From the NCBI GenBank assembly GCA_013076295.1, contig RQOL01000871.1:248001-312000 (forward strand): DNA of 64,000 nucleotides, in the 5' to 3' direction. Positions 20,515-30,719 of the stretch are shown here, piece after piece. Origin of the DNA: Sanderia malayensis (taxonomy: Eukaryota > Cnidaria > Scyphozoa > Semaeostomeae > Pelagiidae). Made by a program: the position numbers and the translations under genes. Numbering within the stretch: position 1 is the first letter of the stretch; the number at the start of each line of letters is the position of its first letter. Under the pieces are notes generated by a model. The model made no database searches, was not told where the DNA came from, and saw nothing but the letters and a program-made list of their open reading frames with translations.

Positions 20515-22457
20515 TTGCATTTGTCTTGCAGTTATCGAGAGAAAAATATACAATGCATGTCAGCTTACCGACGATATTCGCAGTCAATTCCAGTGTATTT
20601 GCAAAACCGTCCGCGGGACATGGTAAACTATTACTTAGAAAAACTCAGCCTCGCAGAAAGTGAAGGAGATGTTGGGATAAGAATGCCAGAAGCTGGTAAA
20701 TTTAAAGTCTGCAGCTTTGATACAGTAACCAAAGAATCGTATACTGTAAGCTTTGGCAATGATGAACTGATGCCAAGCTGTTCTTGTTTGGAATGGGGAA
20801 AATCCGCATACCTGTGCAAGCATTTCTTTGCAGTTTTCAAAAGATTCCCAAGTTGGTCTTGGAATGCAGTTTCCTCACTGTATCGAAATTCGCCATTTTT
20901 GACGCTAGATTACGACATCAGCAACATTGGCAAGTTGGATGTTTCAATGGAGAGAAATGATAGTGCGGACAACGATAACATATTCGACAATATGTCCGAT
21001 AATGCGAACACTTTGGCAGATGAAGACATTGAAGATTACAATGACATAGAAGCAAAAGCACATGTCAGTTGTGGAAGACGAGAGGGTTCTGTATTCCGAG
21101 AGGTGTTGGATGATATGCGTCGCATGTCATTCTTACTTGAAAGTCAACCAAAGTTGCTACAAGAAATGTGCAAAAATTTAGACAAAATACGTAAGAGTAT
21201 GTATGAAGAAGCACCAAAAGAAAAAGGCATAATGATAAATTCAACAGTTGCTGATCCTGGCCAAACACAGCATTGAGGACTGAAATTCAAAAGGCTTCCT
21301 TTGCGTAAAAGGAAAAGTAAATTTGCATATAGAGTTGGTGAGGTAAAAGAAAAAATGAAGCGAGCCTCACAATTAAACGTTGTAAAGAATGAAGCAACTC
21401 GAATAGAAGAAGAGACTGTTACAGATAACAGTGTGACTGATAGCCAAGAAACATTTCAAATAAACATCGATAATGTTGAAAGTGCAATGGGTGAAAATGT
21501 TAAGTCTGAAGAAAGCAATAATAATTCCTCTAACCAAGATGTAAAAGAGATTTGGCCAGCAATGAATCCAACATTGCGTTCTAATATAACCTACCAGGAT
21601 CTCTGCAGTATTTCTGGAGAAAAAATGCTTACCAGCTCATCAATTTACATTTCCATGGAAATGCTGAAACGCCAACACCCTAATGTTTGTTGATTGCAAG
21701 ATAGATTGCTTGCCCAAAAAGCTGCATTCAAGAGCCTCCCAAATTCTGAGTTTGTCCAGATTTTACATGATGGCAAGCACCACTGGGTTGCCGTAAGCAC
21801 ATATGGATGCAAACCAGGGGAGATCATCTACATGGACAGTTTGTTTCGTGGCAACATCAACAAGTTCATTAAAAGTCAAATCTGCGAATTGATGAAGTGC
21901 CAACGATCAATGATTCACATTAATGTAGTATCTGTCTCTGTGAAGCAACAGACAGGAGGTTCTGATTGTGGGATTTATGCCCTGGCATTTGTACAACACA
22001 TCTTAATGGAGAAAGGTAACCCAACCAGCATCAATTTTAATCAGCAGCTCATGTGACACCACCTACTGAGGGCACCAGCAGCAGACAAGTTAGAGCCTTT
22101 CCCCATTGCAAACAACATGCAAGATATTGCAATCATCAAATAATTCAGATGAATTTTTTTTGCGAATGTCGTACATTCTGGGACCCAATGGACAGCAGAA
22201 AAAATCATCAAGGTAAGTAACTCGAAAACATATGTAATGATTGCCATAGAATTTATTCAAATTTTCATTATTACCCTTCTTTATTTAGACGCATGGCACA
22301 ATGTAATAGTTGCCAGGAATGGTTCCACAAAGGCTGTGCAAGAATACCAAATAACATCTTTTCAGATGATAGTTTGAACTGGCACTGCAGGAACTGTGTC
22401 TGCATAAAACAGCAAACAAATAAAATAATTGCAAAAATACGTTCTGAACAAGTTTGA
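20515..22457 (+). pseudogene. SWIM - Ulp1 peptidase - PHD protein relic
   Basis: Three domains are in order. First is a SWIM finger (MPSCSCLEWGKSAYLCKHFF, about 20770-20830). Second is a basic linker (LPLRKRKSKFAYRVGEV, about 21295). Third is a C48/Ulp1-like cysteine peptidase with HHWVAVST (His), IYMDSL (Asp) and QQTGGSDCGIYALAF (Gln and Cys), about 21775-22020. Last is a PHD finger split by a 76-bp intron (22213-22288, aag|gtaagt ... ttatttag): CECRTFWDP before it and MAQCNSCQEWFHKGC and WHCRNC after it. Three in-frame TGA stops (21274, 21691, 22054) and a frameshift near 22150 break it. Ulp1-type peptidases remove SUMO-like modifiers. Such genes travel with MULE-like and other large DNA transposons, but no ends were found here. 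Confidence 0.7.
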
Positions 22458-23041
22458 TTTAATAGGTAAGGTACATTGTATGAGCATAAAATGTGCATGA
22501 CATACCAATCTTTCATGTATTCATGTTCCCTTTTCATTTTTAACTCTACGTTAAAAACTATAATTTCTAATTGTTTGCTGTTTTTATATATACATGACAT
22601 ATAGTAAAATGGAATATGAATTGATGTGGCCTAGCCTAGCTAGGCGAAAGGTGCTTACTAAAAGGTCAGCAGTGTTATAAAACTGTCATTGATTTGCATA
22701 TAAATTGGCTTTTTTCATTCAAGCAAGTAGATATGGAGTTCAAATTTATTCAACAACAAATATTAACAAGTATTCCCATGTCAGCAATAATAGATTTTAG
22801 CAAATTATTCTTTATCAAGAGAAGGTGTATACTTCCGCACAGATTTTTTCTTCTGCTTGCAGGCATTAATTTTTATAAACTTAACCCCACGACAAGAAAG
22901 CAACTCCTGTGCTTTTGTCGAAATACAAATGGCCTTTTTGAGCCTTCTCAATTCTGGCCACGAGCAAAAGTTAATAACCAACAAATAAGCCAACCAAACA
23001 TCGCTTTCTCAATGTTCCTAAAATGTCTCACTGCACTGCAG
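22458..23041. other. Nothing recognised; target of IS3EU-like element 2
   Basis: Non-coding or unrecognised sequence. It ends in ctgcag, the 6-bp duplicated target of the next element. Confidence 0.4.
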
Positions 23042-23317
23042 TATGGTGGCCCATCATTATCATCCATCTTTTCATGTTATTACATTGAAAATTTGTAATT
23101 TATTTTTAACAAAAATTTGAAACGAAATTCAAAAAGTAATTTGAAATATAATTTGCAACAAAAAATTTATTTTTACTCTTACTTTTATTTTGATCGGCAG
23201 TTTTTTTTTATTATATTTCTTTGAGATTTTTTTTTCGATTTTTACGTGTGGCCCATCGTTATCATTATCAAAATGAAAACGAGGCTATATTTTCCCGCCA
23301 AAACTTCCTTGTACTCT
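23042..23317. repeat. Left terminal inverted repeat of IS3EU-like element 2
   Basis: About 276 bp, matching 27189-27465 in inverse with few differences. The end motif gtggcccatcattatcat recurs inside the repeat at about 23248 (gtggcccatcgttatcatta), so each end carries an outer and an inner copy about 205 bp apart. This looks like a bipartite transposase-binding arrangement. Confidence 0.9.
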
Positions 23318-23383
23318 GCACATGCTCTTGCATCAGGTCGGCGTAATTGTGCTTGTCCGTCATCCTCATACAGTATATTGAAA

Positions 23384-24664
23384 ATGTCAAAGAGAAAGGC
23401 ATGGGATTTTTATGAGAAGAAATGTTCAGCAAAAAGACGAGGAGAAGGAATCAAGAAGAAGAAATCAAGTGCCCCCAGTAGTATAATGGTGCAGCGCATG
23501 AGTTCTGAGGCAAACCGATTGAAGAAGTTTGAGCCGCTCGATACACGTGATTTCGTAGACTTTTCAGATTTCTAAGAGATCTCGATCGAGTACATCAAAC
23601 TGGCCTGTGAGAAATTCTATGAAATGCCCAAAGGTTCCTGCGATGTCCTTTTGGGTGACAGGGGGCCATCCTGCTACCTAACGGAGCAAATTGTGGGGAA
23701 AAAAGTATATTTTATACGTTTCTTGGACCCCACAAAGAGAGTCAAGAACAGCAACGGCACTCAACAACAAGTTGAGACAGGAAGAAAGAAGAAAAACTTG
23801 GAAGGTAATGAGTCAAGCATGGGTGTGTCTAGTTTCATAGACAGGCGTCCACAAAGTTCTGTGTTTCCTGAGACCACTTTTCCAAAGGTACCCCAGACTG
23901 CCTTCCCAAAGTCTGTTTCCATAGCAGATTTGTTGCAAGCCCGTAAGCTAATTGAAGCTCCAGACATTTCTACTGTTACGATGGTACTTGAGTCTTACAA
24001 TGTTTATGACAAGGTATGGGAAACTGTAAACACTGTGGAATTTCTTAAGGAGGATAAACATTTTTCAGAAGGAGGATTCCGCAAGGCATATATTGCTACA
24101 TCTAAACATCCAGGTTTTCCTAAAAAATGGGTTATCAAAGAATCAAAAGAAGAGAAAGTTGCTCTGGTGGAAATGAATGTCATGTTAACAAATGCACAAC
24201 ACACAAGGAAGCAGGTGCAAATGCACTCAGTTGCAAGAAACATTTGTCAGAAATTTGCTAGAGAAGTCCCTTACACTTTTGGTACTCGTTTCAATCACAA
24301 GAAAGTGTATTTTTCAACAATGAATGGAACCCCAGTCACAGTGGAAGAGTTCATTCCTGGTAACTTTGAAAAGTATTCAAACAACACAGGAAATATGGCT
24401 GAAACCATGTCTGATGACCATAAGGAATTCATAGAAAAGGCTGAATGTTTCATGCATTTTTCTTATGTAATCACCAATAAGCAGTTGATGGTTGTTGATT
24501 TGCAAGGTGTTGGTTATGATCTCTGTGACCCAGAAATAGCAAGCATGGTGTTATTGGAGGAAGGGCAACTTAATTTCTGTGCAGGGAATTTGTCAGCAGA
24601 TGCAATTGAGACCTTTATGACCCATCACACATGTAATCAGTTTTGCAAAATGATGAATCTGTAA
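23384..24664 (+). pseudogene. Alpha-kinase gene (transposon-borne), one in-frame stop
   Basis: ATG 23384 starts a basic N-terminus (MSKRKAWDFYEKKC). The frame runs to 24664 with a single TAA at 23573-23575, after which it continues in the same phase (EISIEYIKLACEKFYEMPKG). The C-terminal half is an alpha-kinase (MHCK/EF2K-type) domain. It has a SEGGFRKAYIAT loop, a KKWVIKES lysine, TVEEFIPGNFEKYSNNTGN, MVVDLQGVGYDLCDPEI and the zinc-site tail HHTCNQFCKMMNL. Alpha-kinases phosphorylate Ser/Thr in helical contexts and are unrelated in sequence to ordinary kinases. The stop could be a single recent mutation, read-through, or an assembly error. If ATG 23624 is used, a shorter protein keeps the whole kinase domain. 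The gene takes the place that the HECT gene holds in element 1. Confidence 0.8.
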
Positions 24665-24798
24665 ACTGCAAACTAGCTCTGACATTTGTTCAAAGGCTTA
24701 ATGATCAGAGTTAAAGATTGAAAATGACATTTGTTTGCGTATATTTCTTGCTTTTAATTCTGTAAATCTATGGTAATATCACTACTTTTAAGCCTGTA

Positions 24799-26004
24799 TC
24801 AAGTAGATAAATTGTGTTTCAAAAATAGATAAGAGTTCTTGGCATCTTTGCTTTCAATTTCCTCTGGATTTGGTATCTTTGCCTTTAAAGCTTGCTTTAA
24901 TTCATCTTCAATGAATTCGCTTTGAGCAGCCTCTATACCAGACAGCTCTGCAACCTCCACTAACTGCTCATTTGATATGGGAATGCCCATGCTCTCAGCC
25001 TCGTACCTCTCTGGAAATGAAAACAGATGATTTGGGATTCCAGTTGGCAGCTCTAAATCTTTCTGACCTCTTATTCTATGATTGTTCCACATGTCAACAA
25101 AAATGTTACACTCTCTTTGCATTATTGGCACATACACATAAGCCATGATCTTTCTGTGTAAATAATTATGTGGGTTATATTCTTGTTCCTGAAGCAATTC
25201 TTTTAGCTGTGTTTTGAAAAACTTTTCCAATCGCTCATGGAGGTCTCTCCACCATCTCTCTATCTTATTGGATGTTGATGAGCCATATGCTATTGAATCC
25301 AATGGATCTTCAAAGGTGTCATTCTGAGACATTAAGTATGTGTGGATGGTGGCCATTTTACCAGTTTCTGTCCCCTTATCCATTCTTAAGAACCTTGGAG
25401 CCATTTTCAATTTGTGCAACAAATCTGTGTATAACTGACCTATGACTAATGGATCTGAATTTGAGACTACAACAGATAAAGCAAGAATTTTTCTGGAGAA
25501 GGTATCAATGAAACCGTACACCCCCAAAGGAAATGTCCAGTTCTGGTAACCACACAGTTTGTCATGACCATCAACTGAAACAACCCACAATGATCCTTTG
25601 GAAGTGAAATGAGTCCTTTGTCGCTTCCTCTTTTTCTGGAGACTCCTTTTGGCGACACCCTCCGGATCAATGTCTGAAAGAATATTGTTGACTAAATGCC
25701 TTGGAACCTTTATGTCATGCTGAACTCTTAGCTTTTGAGACATGGCTCTATAACCAAGCAGCTGTCCAGGGCCATCAAGCTCAGCTCTAATTGCACACTG
25801 AACATCTTCTACGTCGATAGATTCGTCAATGTAATGTATTCCAAAATGGCGCATACGTCTATCCAAAGTTGGAAGACTCCATTTATAACAGGTGTAGTCA
25901 CGTTGCAGAAAGTCCAACATCTCTACCCTTTTGATATTCTGACGAACATAATTCCTCATGTCTTCAGCAAGATCGCAATCATTTTTCCAACCCGGCTCCA
26001 TCAT
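24799..26004 (-). CDS. IS3EU-like DDE integrase/transposase, element 2
   Basis: A 401-residue frame starts MMEPGWKND at 26004. An N-terminal HTH region (WSLPTLDRRMRHFGIHYID, about 42-60) precedes the rve-type core: D145 in VVSVDGHDKL, D209 in FLRMDKGTETGK and E249 in SNKIERWWRDLHERL. Layout, the IERxWRD block after the Glu and the GFIDxxSR block match the integrase of element 1, showing the same family with wide divergence. No internal stop. The ATG abuts a 5-bp duplication (atcat) of a nested element, which separates the gene from its TIR promoter. The coding region starts cleanly, but expression is probably lost or altered. Confidence 0.9.
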   Translation of the reverse strand: MMEPGWKNDCDLAEDMRNYVRQNIKRVEMLDFLQRDYTCYKWSLPTLDRRMRHFGIHYIDESIDVEDVQCAIRAELDGPGQLLGYRAMSQKLRVQHDIKVPRHLVNNILSDIDPEGVAKRSLQKKRKRQRTHFTSKGSLWVVSVDGHDKLCGYQNWTFPLGVYGFIDTFSRKILALSVVVSNSDPLVIGQLYTDLLHKLKMAPRFLRMDKGTETGKMATIHTYLMSQNDTFEDPLDSIAYGSSTSNKIERWWRDLHERLEKFFKTQLKELLQEQEYNPHNYLHRKIMAYVYVPIMQRECNIFVDMWNNHRIRGQKDLELPTGIPNHLFSFPERYEAESMGIPISNEQLVEVAELSGIEAAQSEFIEDELKQALKAKIPNPEEIESKDAKNSYLFLKHNLST

Positions 26005-27135
26005 CAGGCGCGGATCTAGAGGGGTGCTCTGGGTGCTTGAGCACCCATAAAAATATTAAGGAAAATAAAAAAAGTAGTATATAACACAATTTAAAAATCA
26101 AATCTTGAAATATTCTCGTCAACTTTGGATAAAATGCCAAACAGGGCCTCAACAAATCTCGTCTCGACAAGTTAACGCACTGTTATTCAATTCAATATTT
26201 AGAGACATGGTAGTTTGTATATGTTGTAGCCCTGTGCTCGTAGCTTAACAATGAGCACCCATAAAGATGGTTCCTGATTGGTCTACCAGGTTTGAGCACC
26301 CATAAAGATGCTAGCTGATTGGTTTGCTCCATAAATTCAAGTTTTATGGGTGCTCCCGCTCATTTTGAGCACCCATAAAGATGCTTGCTGATTGGTTTGC
26401 TCGATAATTTCAAGTTTTCTGGGTGCTCCCGCCAGTTCTCGGCACCCGTAAAAGATGATCGTTGATTGGTCTGCTCCGTTTACGGGTGCTGAAGATATTG
26501 AATCCAATTCAATGCCAAAGTTATGGCTAATTTAATTTCGTCAGTTCGGCATCGGCAACATTGACATTTTAATGGAATCTTGAGCTTTGAAACAAGTTAA
26601 TATTTGGCAAACAAACACTAGTTAAACTCTTAGGAAGGAAGAAGAGAAAATAATCTATCTTTGCAAGAAATTATTACGAATAGAATCGACCGGTGATTTC
26701 AAAAACAAAGGAAATGATACTTTCATTTTGGCCTATTTAATTTCAAATGGCCTATCAAGCAAATTTTTAGGAATGAGGTTTGGCTTTGATTCAGTGTTTG
26801 TAACCGTACATGTGAATTGCACCCAAAACATCTTTCTTCAAAAAAGTTTGTTCAAAGCTTGGTATTTCATTACAATGTCAACACTGAATAGAGCAAAGTC
26901 ATTTCTTGTCATCATCTTTTACGATAAATTATTTTGTTGCTCAACTTTCCAACATACAAAAATTGTGTGCTCTTTTGTTTTTAAATTCAGTTGATTTATA
27001 GATAACAGCATGCACTAATCATCAACATGGTGTATCCCACACTCAACGTTATTCTTAAGGGTGTGGCCAACATTTTGACCACGCCCAAACAAAAATTCTG
27101 AGCACCCCTAAAAATTTTTCCTGGATCCGCCCCTG
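26005..27135. mobile_element. Non-autonomous element (hAT-like ends) nested in element 2
   Basis: The left end reads caggcgcggatctagagggg and the right end is its near inverse, tggatccgcccctg. The pentamer atcat is repeated on both sides (26000-26004 and 27136-27140). CAGGGGCGGATC-type termini are common in metazoan hAT-type MITEs, but those make 8-bp duplications, so the assignment is uncertain. No transposase is encoded. The interior contains an A+T-rich half with one 88-codon frame that I do not believe is a gene. Confidence 0.7.
26250..26500. repeat. Internal subrepeats gagcacccataaagatg
   Basis: About four copies of gagcacccataaagatg followed within 5 bases by ctgattggt. They alternate with inverted tatgggtgctc copies, so each unit could fold into a hairpin. 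They share the cacccataaa motif with the element's left end (26041), suggesting amplification of terminal sequence. Confidence 0.7.
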
Positions 27136-27188
27136 ATCATGAGTCACAGAAGAGTTGCAGCGTGATGGAACGTTTTGAGAGAAAGGGT

Positions 27189-27465
27189 AGAGTACAAGGA
27201 AGTTTTGGCGGGAAAATATAGCCTCGTTTTCATTTTGATAATGATAACAATGAGCCACACGTAAAAATTGAAAAAAAAAATCTCAAAAAAATATAATAAA
27301 AAAAAACTGCCGATCAAAATAAAAGTAAGAGTAAAAATAACTTTTTTGTTGCAAATTATATTTCAAATTACTTTTTAAATTTCGTTTCAAATTTTTGTTA
27401 AAAATAAATTACAAATTTTCAATGTAATAACATGAAAAGATGGATGATAATGATGGGCCACCATA
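27189..27465. repeat. Right terminal inverted repeat of IS3EU-like element 2
   Basis: Inverse of 23042-23317. The inner copy of the end motif is at about 27230-27255 (with gataacaatgagccacac) and the outer copy ends at 27465. Small differences from the left repeat occur in the A/T runs. Confidence 0.9.
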
Positions 27466-27512
27466 CTGCAGCAAAGATTACCGCCATTGACGAATTGATA
27501 ATAAAACCAGCA

Positions 27513-29112
27513 TGTGGCTAAACGGAAGAGGATTTAAGGCCACACGCAGGCTAGAATCCCACTGATCTGAAACAATTGACCAAACACCAAACACCAAAGA
27601 TTTTTTCTCGAGAAGGACTCGATTATATTCTGCTGCGCAGCCCCTTCACTTCATTCCGCTACGCAGCAGCAATCAAATTTATTATGTGTATCATGTCTAT
27701 TTGCGTCTCACGATTGTACTGATTTATCTTCAATCCCTTTTTCTTGATTTGCAGCAGCAAACGAGCAATAGAAAATGTGCAAGATACAGGTAAACTATTT
27801 TTATTCAACCGAAGTCATGTACAAGTTCTTCACAAGGGTTCTGTGCTGTTCGCTGAAATAGCTACATAGAAATGAGGCAATTTTGCGACCTAAACGTATA
27901 TAGAAAATCATGCCAAACCAAGACAAAATCAAGACGATGATGATGATGATAAAATACACGTTATTTATGTTTATTTTCTGACCTTTCCTGTCTTTGGAAC
28001 TTGTCTGTGTGCAATTCTACTTTTGTTTTAAAAGGTAAGAGGTGAGCGGCTTTATCGTCTCCTTCTCGAATTGAGGAGGAGGTTAGAAATTGAAGCTTTT
28101 GGCCAGGAACTGCAAGTATAGTCCCTCATACTTTGCAATCTAATTTATGCTGAAATATTAGAATTTTTACGCTTTACACGCAATCTCATTCCTTTTCAGC
28201 AATTTACTTTACGGAGAAGTTGTGATCCCTAGGAAGCGGTCAAGACGGGGTGATTATCATAAATTTATTTGTCAACTTTTGTCAATAAATATTTCTTGTT
28301 TCACAAACGGTCTGTGGCTAAACGAAAGAGGATTTAAGGCCACGCGCAGGCTAGAATCCGACAAACACACAAACATCCAAGATTTTTTCTCGAGAAGTAC
28401 TCGATTATATTATGCTGCGCAGCCCCTTCACTTCGTTCCGCTACGCAGCAGCAATCAAATTTATTATGTGTATCATGTCTATTTGCGTCTCACGATTACA
28501 CTGATTTATCTTCAATCTCTTTTTCTTGCTTTGCAGCAACAAACGAGCAATAGAAAATGTGCAAGATACAGGTAAACTATTTTTATTCAACCGAAGTCAT
28601 GTACAAGTTCTTCACAAGGGTTCTGTGCTGTTCGCTGAAATAGCTACATAGAAATGAGGCAATTTTGCGACCTAAACGTATGGAAAATCATGCCAAGCCA
28701 TTTTGTATTTCTTTAGAAGACGATGATCATGATGATAAGATCTACGTGATATATGTGAGTAAAAATCATGAATTTATTTTCTGACCTTTCCTGTCTTTGG
28801 AACTTGTCTGTGTGCAATTTTACTTTAGTTTTAAAAGGTAAGAGGTGAACGACTTTATTGCCTCCTCCTCGAATTGAGGAGAAGATTAGAGATTGAAGAG
28901 TATGGGCATGAACTGTAAGTATAGTCCCTCATACTTTGGAATCTAATTTATGCTGAAATATTAGAATTTTTACGCTTTACACGCAATCTCATTCCTTTTC
29001 AGCAATTTACCTCACGGAGAAGTTGTGATCCCGAGAAAGCGGCCAGGACGGGGTGATTGTCATAAATTTATTTGTCAACATTTGTCAATAAATATTTCTT
29101 GTTTCACAAACT
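27513..29112. repeat. 800-bp tandem duplication
   Basis: Two head-to-tail copies, 27513-28312 and 28313-29112, begin tgtggctaaacg and end with aataaatatttcttgtttcacaaac. They differ by scattered substitutions and small gaps. A near-inverted pair ctgctgcgcag / ctacgcagcag (about 27630-27670) occurs in each. Splice-like borders are kept in both copies (see the two gene entries). Confidence 0.85.
27755..28575 (+). CDS. Possible small spliced gene, tandem copy 1
   Basis: Three exons are suggested: 27755-27789, 28040-28111 and 28200 onward. Joined, they keep one frame (SNRKCARYR, then GERLYRLLLELRRRLEIEAF, then NLLYGEVVIPRKRSRRGDYH). Exon phases agree, and the acceptors are ttgcag, aggtaag and ttttcag. 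The second donor is GC (gaact|gcaagt), whereas copy 2 has GT. The third exon stays open across the copy border to a stop at 28575. No start codon or family is recognised. Compared with copy 2, most changes in the exons are silent or conservative. It might instead be a decayed piece of a larger gene. Confidence 0.35.
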
Positions 29113-29159
29113 GTCTCTGTCGAAATTGTTCTTGTTGCATAATACTTATAGTCCAATAA
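28537..29159 (+). CDS. Possible small spliced gene, tandem copy 2
   Basis: Exons 28537-28570, 28843-28914 and 29003-29159 correspond to those of copy 1 at 800-bp spacing. The joined frame reads GERLYCLLLELRRRLEIEEY and NLPHGEVVIPRKRPGRGD, and stops at 29157-29159. Donors are gt (acag|gtaaac and aact|gtaagt). The matched phases in two copies are the main support. The protein is basic and leucine-rich, and I recognise no domain. Confidence 0.35.
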
Positions 29160-29632
29160 TGCTATTTCTATATCAATTTCAGGATGAAGATGTTTAAACG
29201 AACAATTTCTATACTTAATGTGTTAATGTTAGTTAATACATGAAATTTATTAACTTTAGTTAATTAGGCACGGATTTTTCATATTGCGTGACTGTTTTTT
29301 AATGCTAATCAACAACCAAAATTAACAGGGCCACACCAAGGGTGCGTTGATTACTTGACACAGGCAAGGTATTTTAATCTGGCACCAATCGTAAAATATC
29401 ACGCATAGCGATGCTGCCTGTATCTAATCTCAGCTTGATGAAAGTGACAAGCACAATAAACCAATCAGAGCTCCCAACACAGCAGGCTAACCAGCGACAA
29501 GCCAATCAAATTAAGCGAATCACCACGCAAAATACTCCCTTTATAAGACAATGCAAAGCCCTCAAAGGGCAACAATTTACAAACAAAGCAACATATACAT
29601 AGTTGCCAAGCAAATCAAGGAAACAAAAATTT

Positions 29633-30330
29633 AAAAAATCTGCACGAAAGCTAGATGAGAAGCCTAAAAGCAAGTCAACTAAACAAAGCATAGGAAGAAG
29701 TACGCGACCATCTACGGCGGTGAATACTGCCAGTTCATGTCCCAGTGTTGCAACCGAAGCCAACACTGCAATAGACGGCTCTCTGGCTACCATCGTCTGC
29801 GAACTGATGACCGCCAACAAGCCACTATACAGACGGATAGACCAGCCAGTACGCCGCAGCCAGTTTCACTAGCAATGTCGGATCCTACAAGCTGTCCAGC
29901 CCCACCGATGCCTGCCACGCAGACAATCAATGCCTTCTTGCCGGAGATTTCCAGCAGCCTCGTCAGACAAATCCAGAGCGGTGAGTTTTTTGAATTATGA
30001 AAATTAGTCACTGAGAACCTCCAGAAATTATCTCCCCCGGCATCACAAAAGTTTTCCATTTGAATGGGGGATGATATGATAACGAATTGAAGATTGTTAA
30101 GAACGATGGACTGGGGAAGGATCGACCAACAACTCTGGTTGATGACGTTTACAGCCGGCCCACAAGATCAAGAGGATCGTATTTTAATATCGAACGATTT
30201 TGTAACGAGGCTACCTGCCGATTTAAACATGTATGCAACAGACCGGGCTGTGGGGGAAAGTATGCTGGAAACAGATGCACCCTCGCCATCAACCCCGGTT
30301 CTGGACAACGTTCATAATTCCTTATCTAGT
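29633..30330 (+). pseudogene. DIRS-like gag relic
   Basis: Pieces in several frames resemble DIRS gag proteins: a basic start (KSARKLDEKPKSKSTKQS), TINAFLPEISSSLVRQIQSG then EFFEL (about 29925-29998), and RLLRTMDWGRIDQQLWLMTF then TAGPQDQEDR (about 30090-30180). Frameshifts at about 29860 and after 29998 break it. DIRS gag proteins often have a conserved F-x-L-S-K-L block at this place. The stretch is too damaged for a firm family call. Confidence 0.45.
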
Positions 30331-30369
30331 ATTTTAAAGCCGTTGAGTAGAATTAATGTTGTTAATCTA

Positions 30370-30650
30370 GAACTCACTTTGGACACCTATCCTGATCGTT
30401 TTGTCTGCATTGGCTACAACGGTCCTAGAACACCCAGACGTTCTCCGAAACGAGTCTGTTGTTTATATCATCAACTCAAAACGTCCCCCTTCCCCAAAGT
30501 GATGGCTCTGGCCCATCACCTAACGCTTCTCACTATGCAATATAATTTCTATTTTTTGCTAAACACATCCCGGGAGCAAAAGCGAAATAGCTGATTCTCT
30601 ATCACGTTTCCCGGTCGCTTGTTTCCGACAATTGGCTCCATGGCCCGACC
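30370..30650 (+). pseudogene. DIRS-like RNase H end
   Basis: PKVMALAHHLTLLTMQYNFY, then (one base shifted) THPGSKSEIADSLSRFPVA and FRQLAPWPDPLP. The I-P-G-x-x-N/S-x-I-A-D-x-L-S-R-F block is the hallmark end of the DIRS RNase H domain before the recombinase gene. Most of the upstream RT is deleted. The minus-strand DIRS relic at 50.4 kb shows the same block as HIPGCNNVATDALSRF. Confidence 0.6.
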
Positions 30651-30719
30651 CCCTGCCTCAATAACTCCCGGAGGAAATTTCGCACCTTTAACGCCTTTGT
30701 TACACCATTTTCAAGTATT

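Larger units (their letters stand above)
23042..27465. mobile_element. IS3EU-like DNA transposon carrying alpha-kinase and DDE integrase
   Basis: The ends are TATGGTGGCCCATCA...TGATGGGCCACCATA, flanked by a perfect 6-bp duplication ctgcag (23036-23041 and 27466-27471). Inverted repeats of about 276 bp are nearly identical. Two convergent genes lie inside: an alpha-kinase gene on plus (23384-24664) and a DDE integrase on minus (26004-24799). A 1.1-kb non-autonomous element (26005-27135) is inserted at the integrase start. Terminal TATGG/CCATA, 6-bp duplication, enzyme type and gene layout are those of element 1 at 13180-18389, with no long nucleotide identity between the two. Confidence 0.9.

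Noticed and set aside
21274..22056. Alternative genetic code or selenocysteine because all stops in the SWIM-Ulp1 gene are TGA
   Set aside because: Other genes in the window use TGA as a normal terminator and other relics have TAA and TAG stops. CpG decay of Arg codons explains it.
26728..26994. 88-codon frame as a gene in the nested element
   Set aside because: Low-complexity, no start context, no homology pattern. The element appears non-autonomous.
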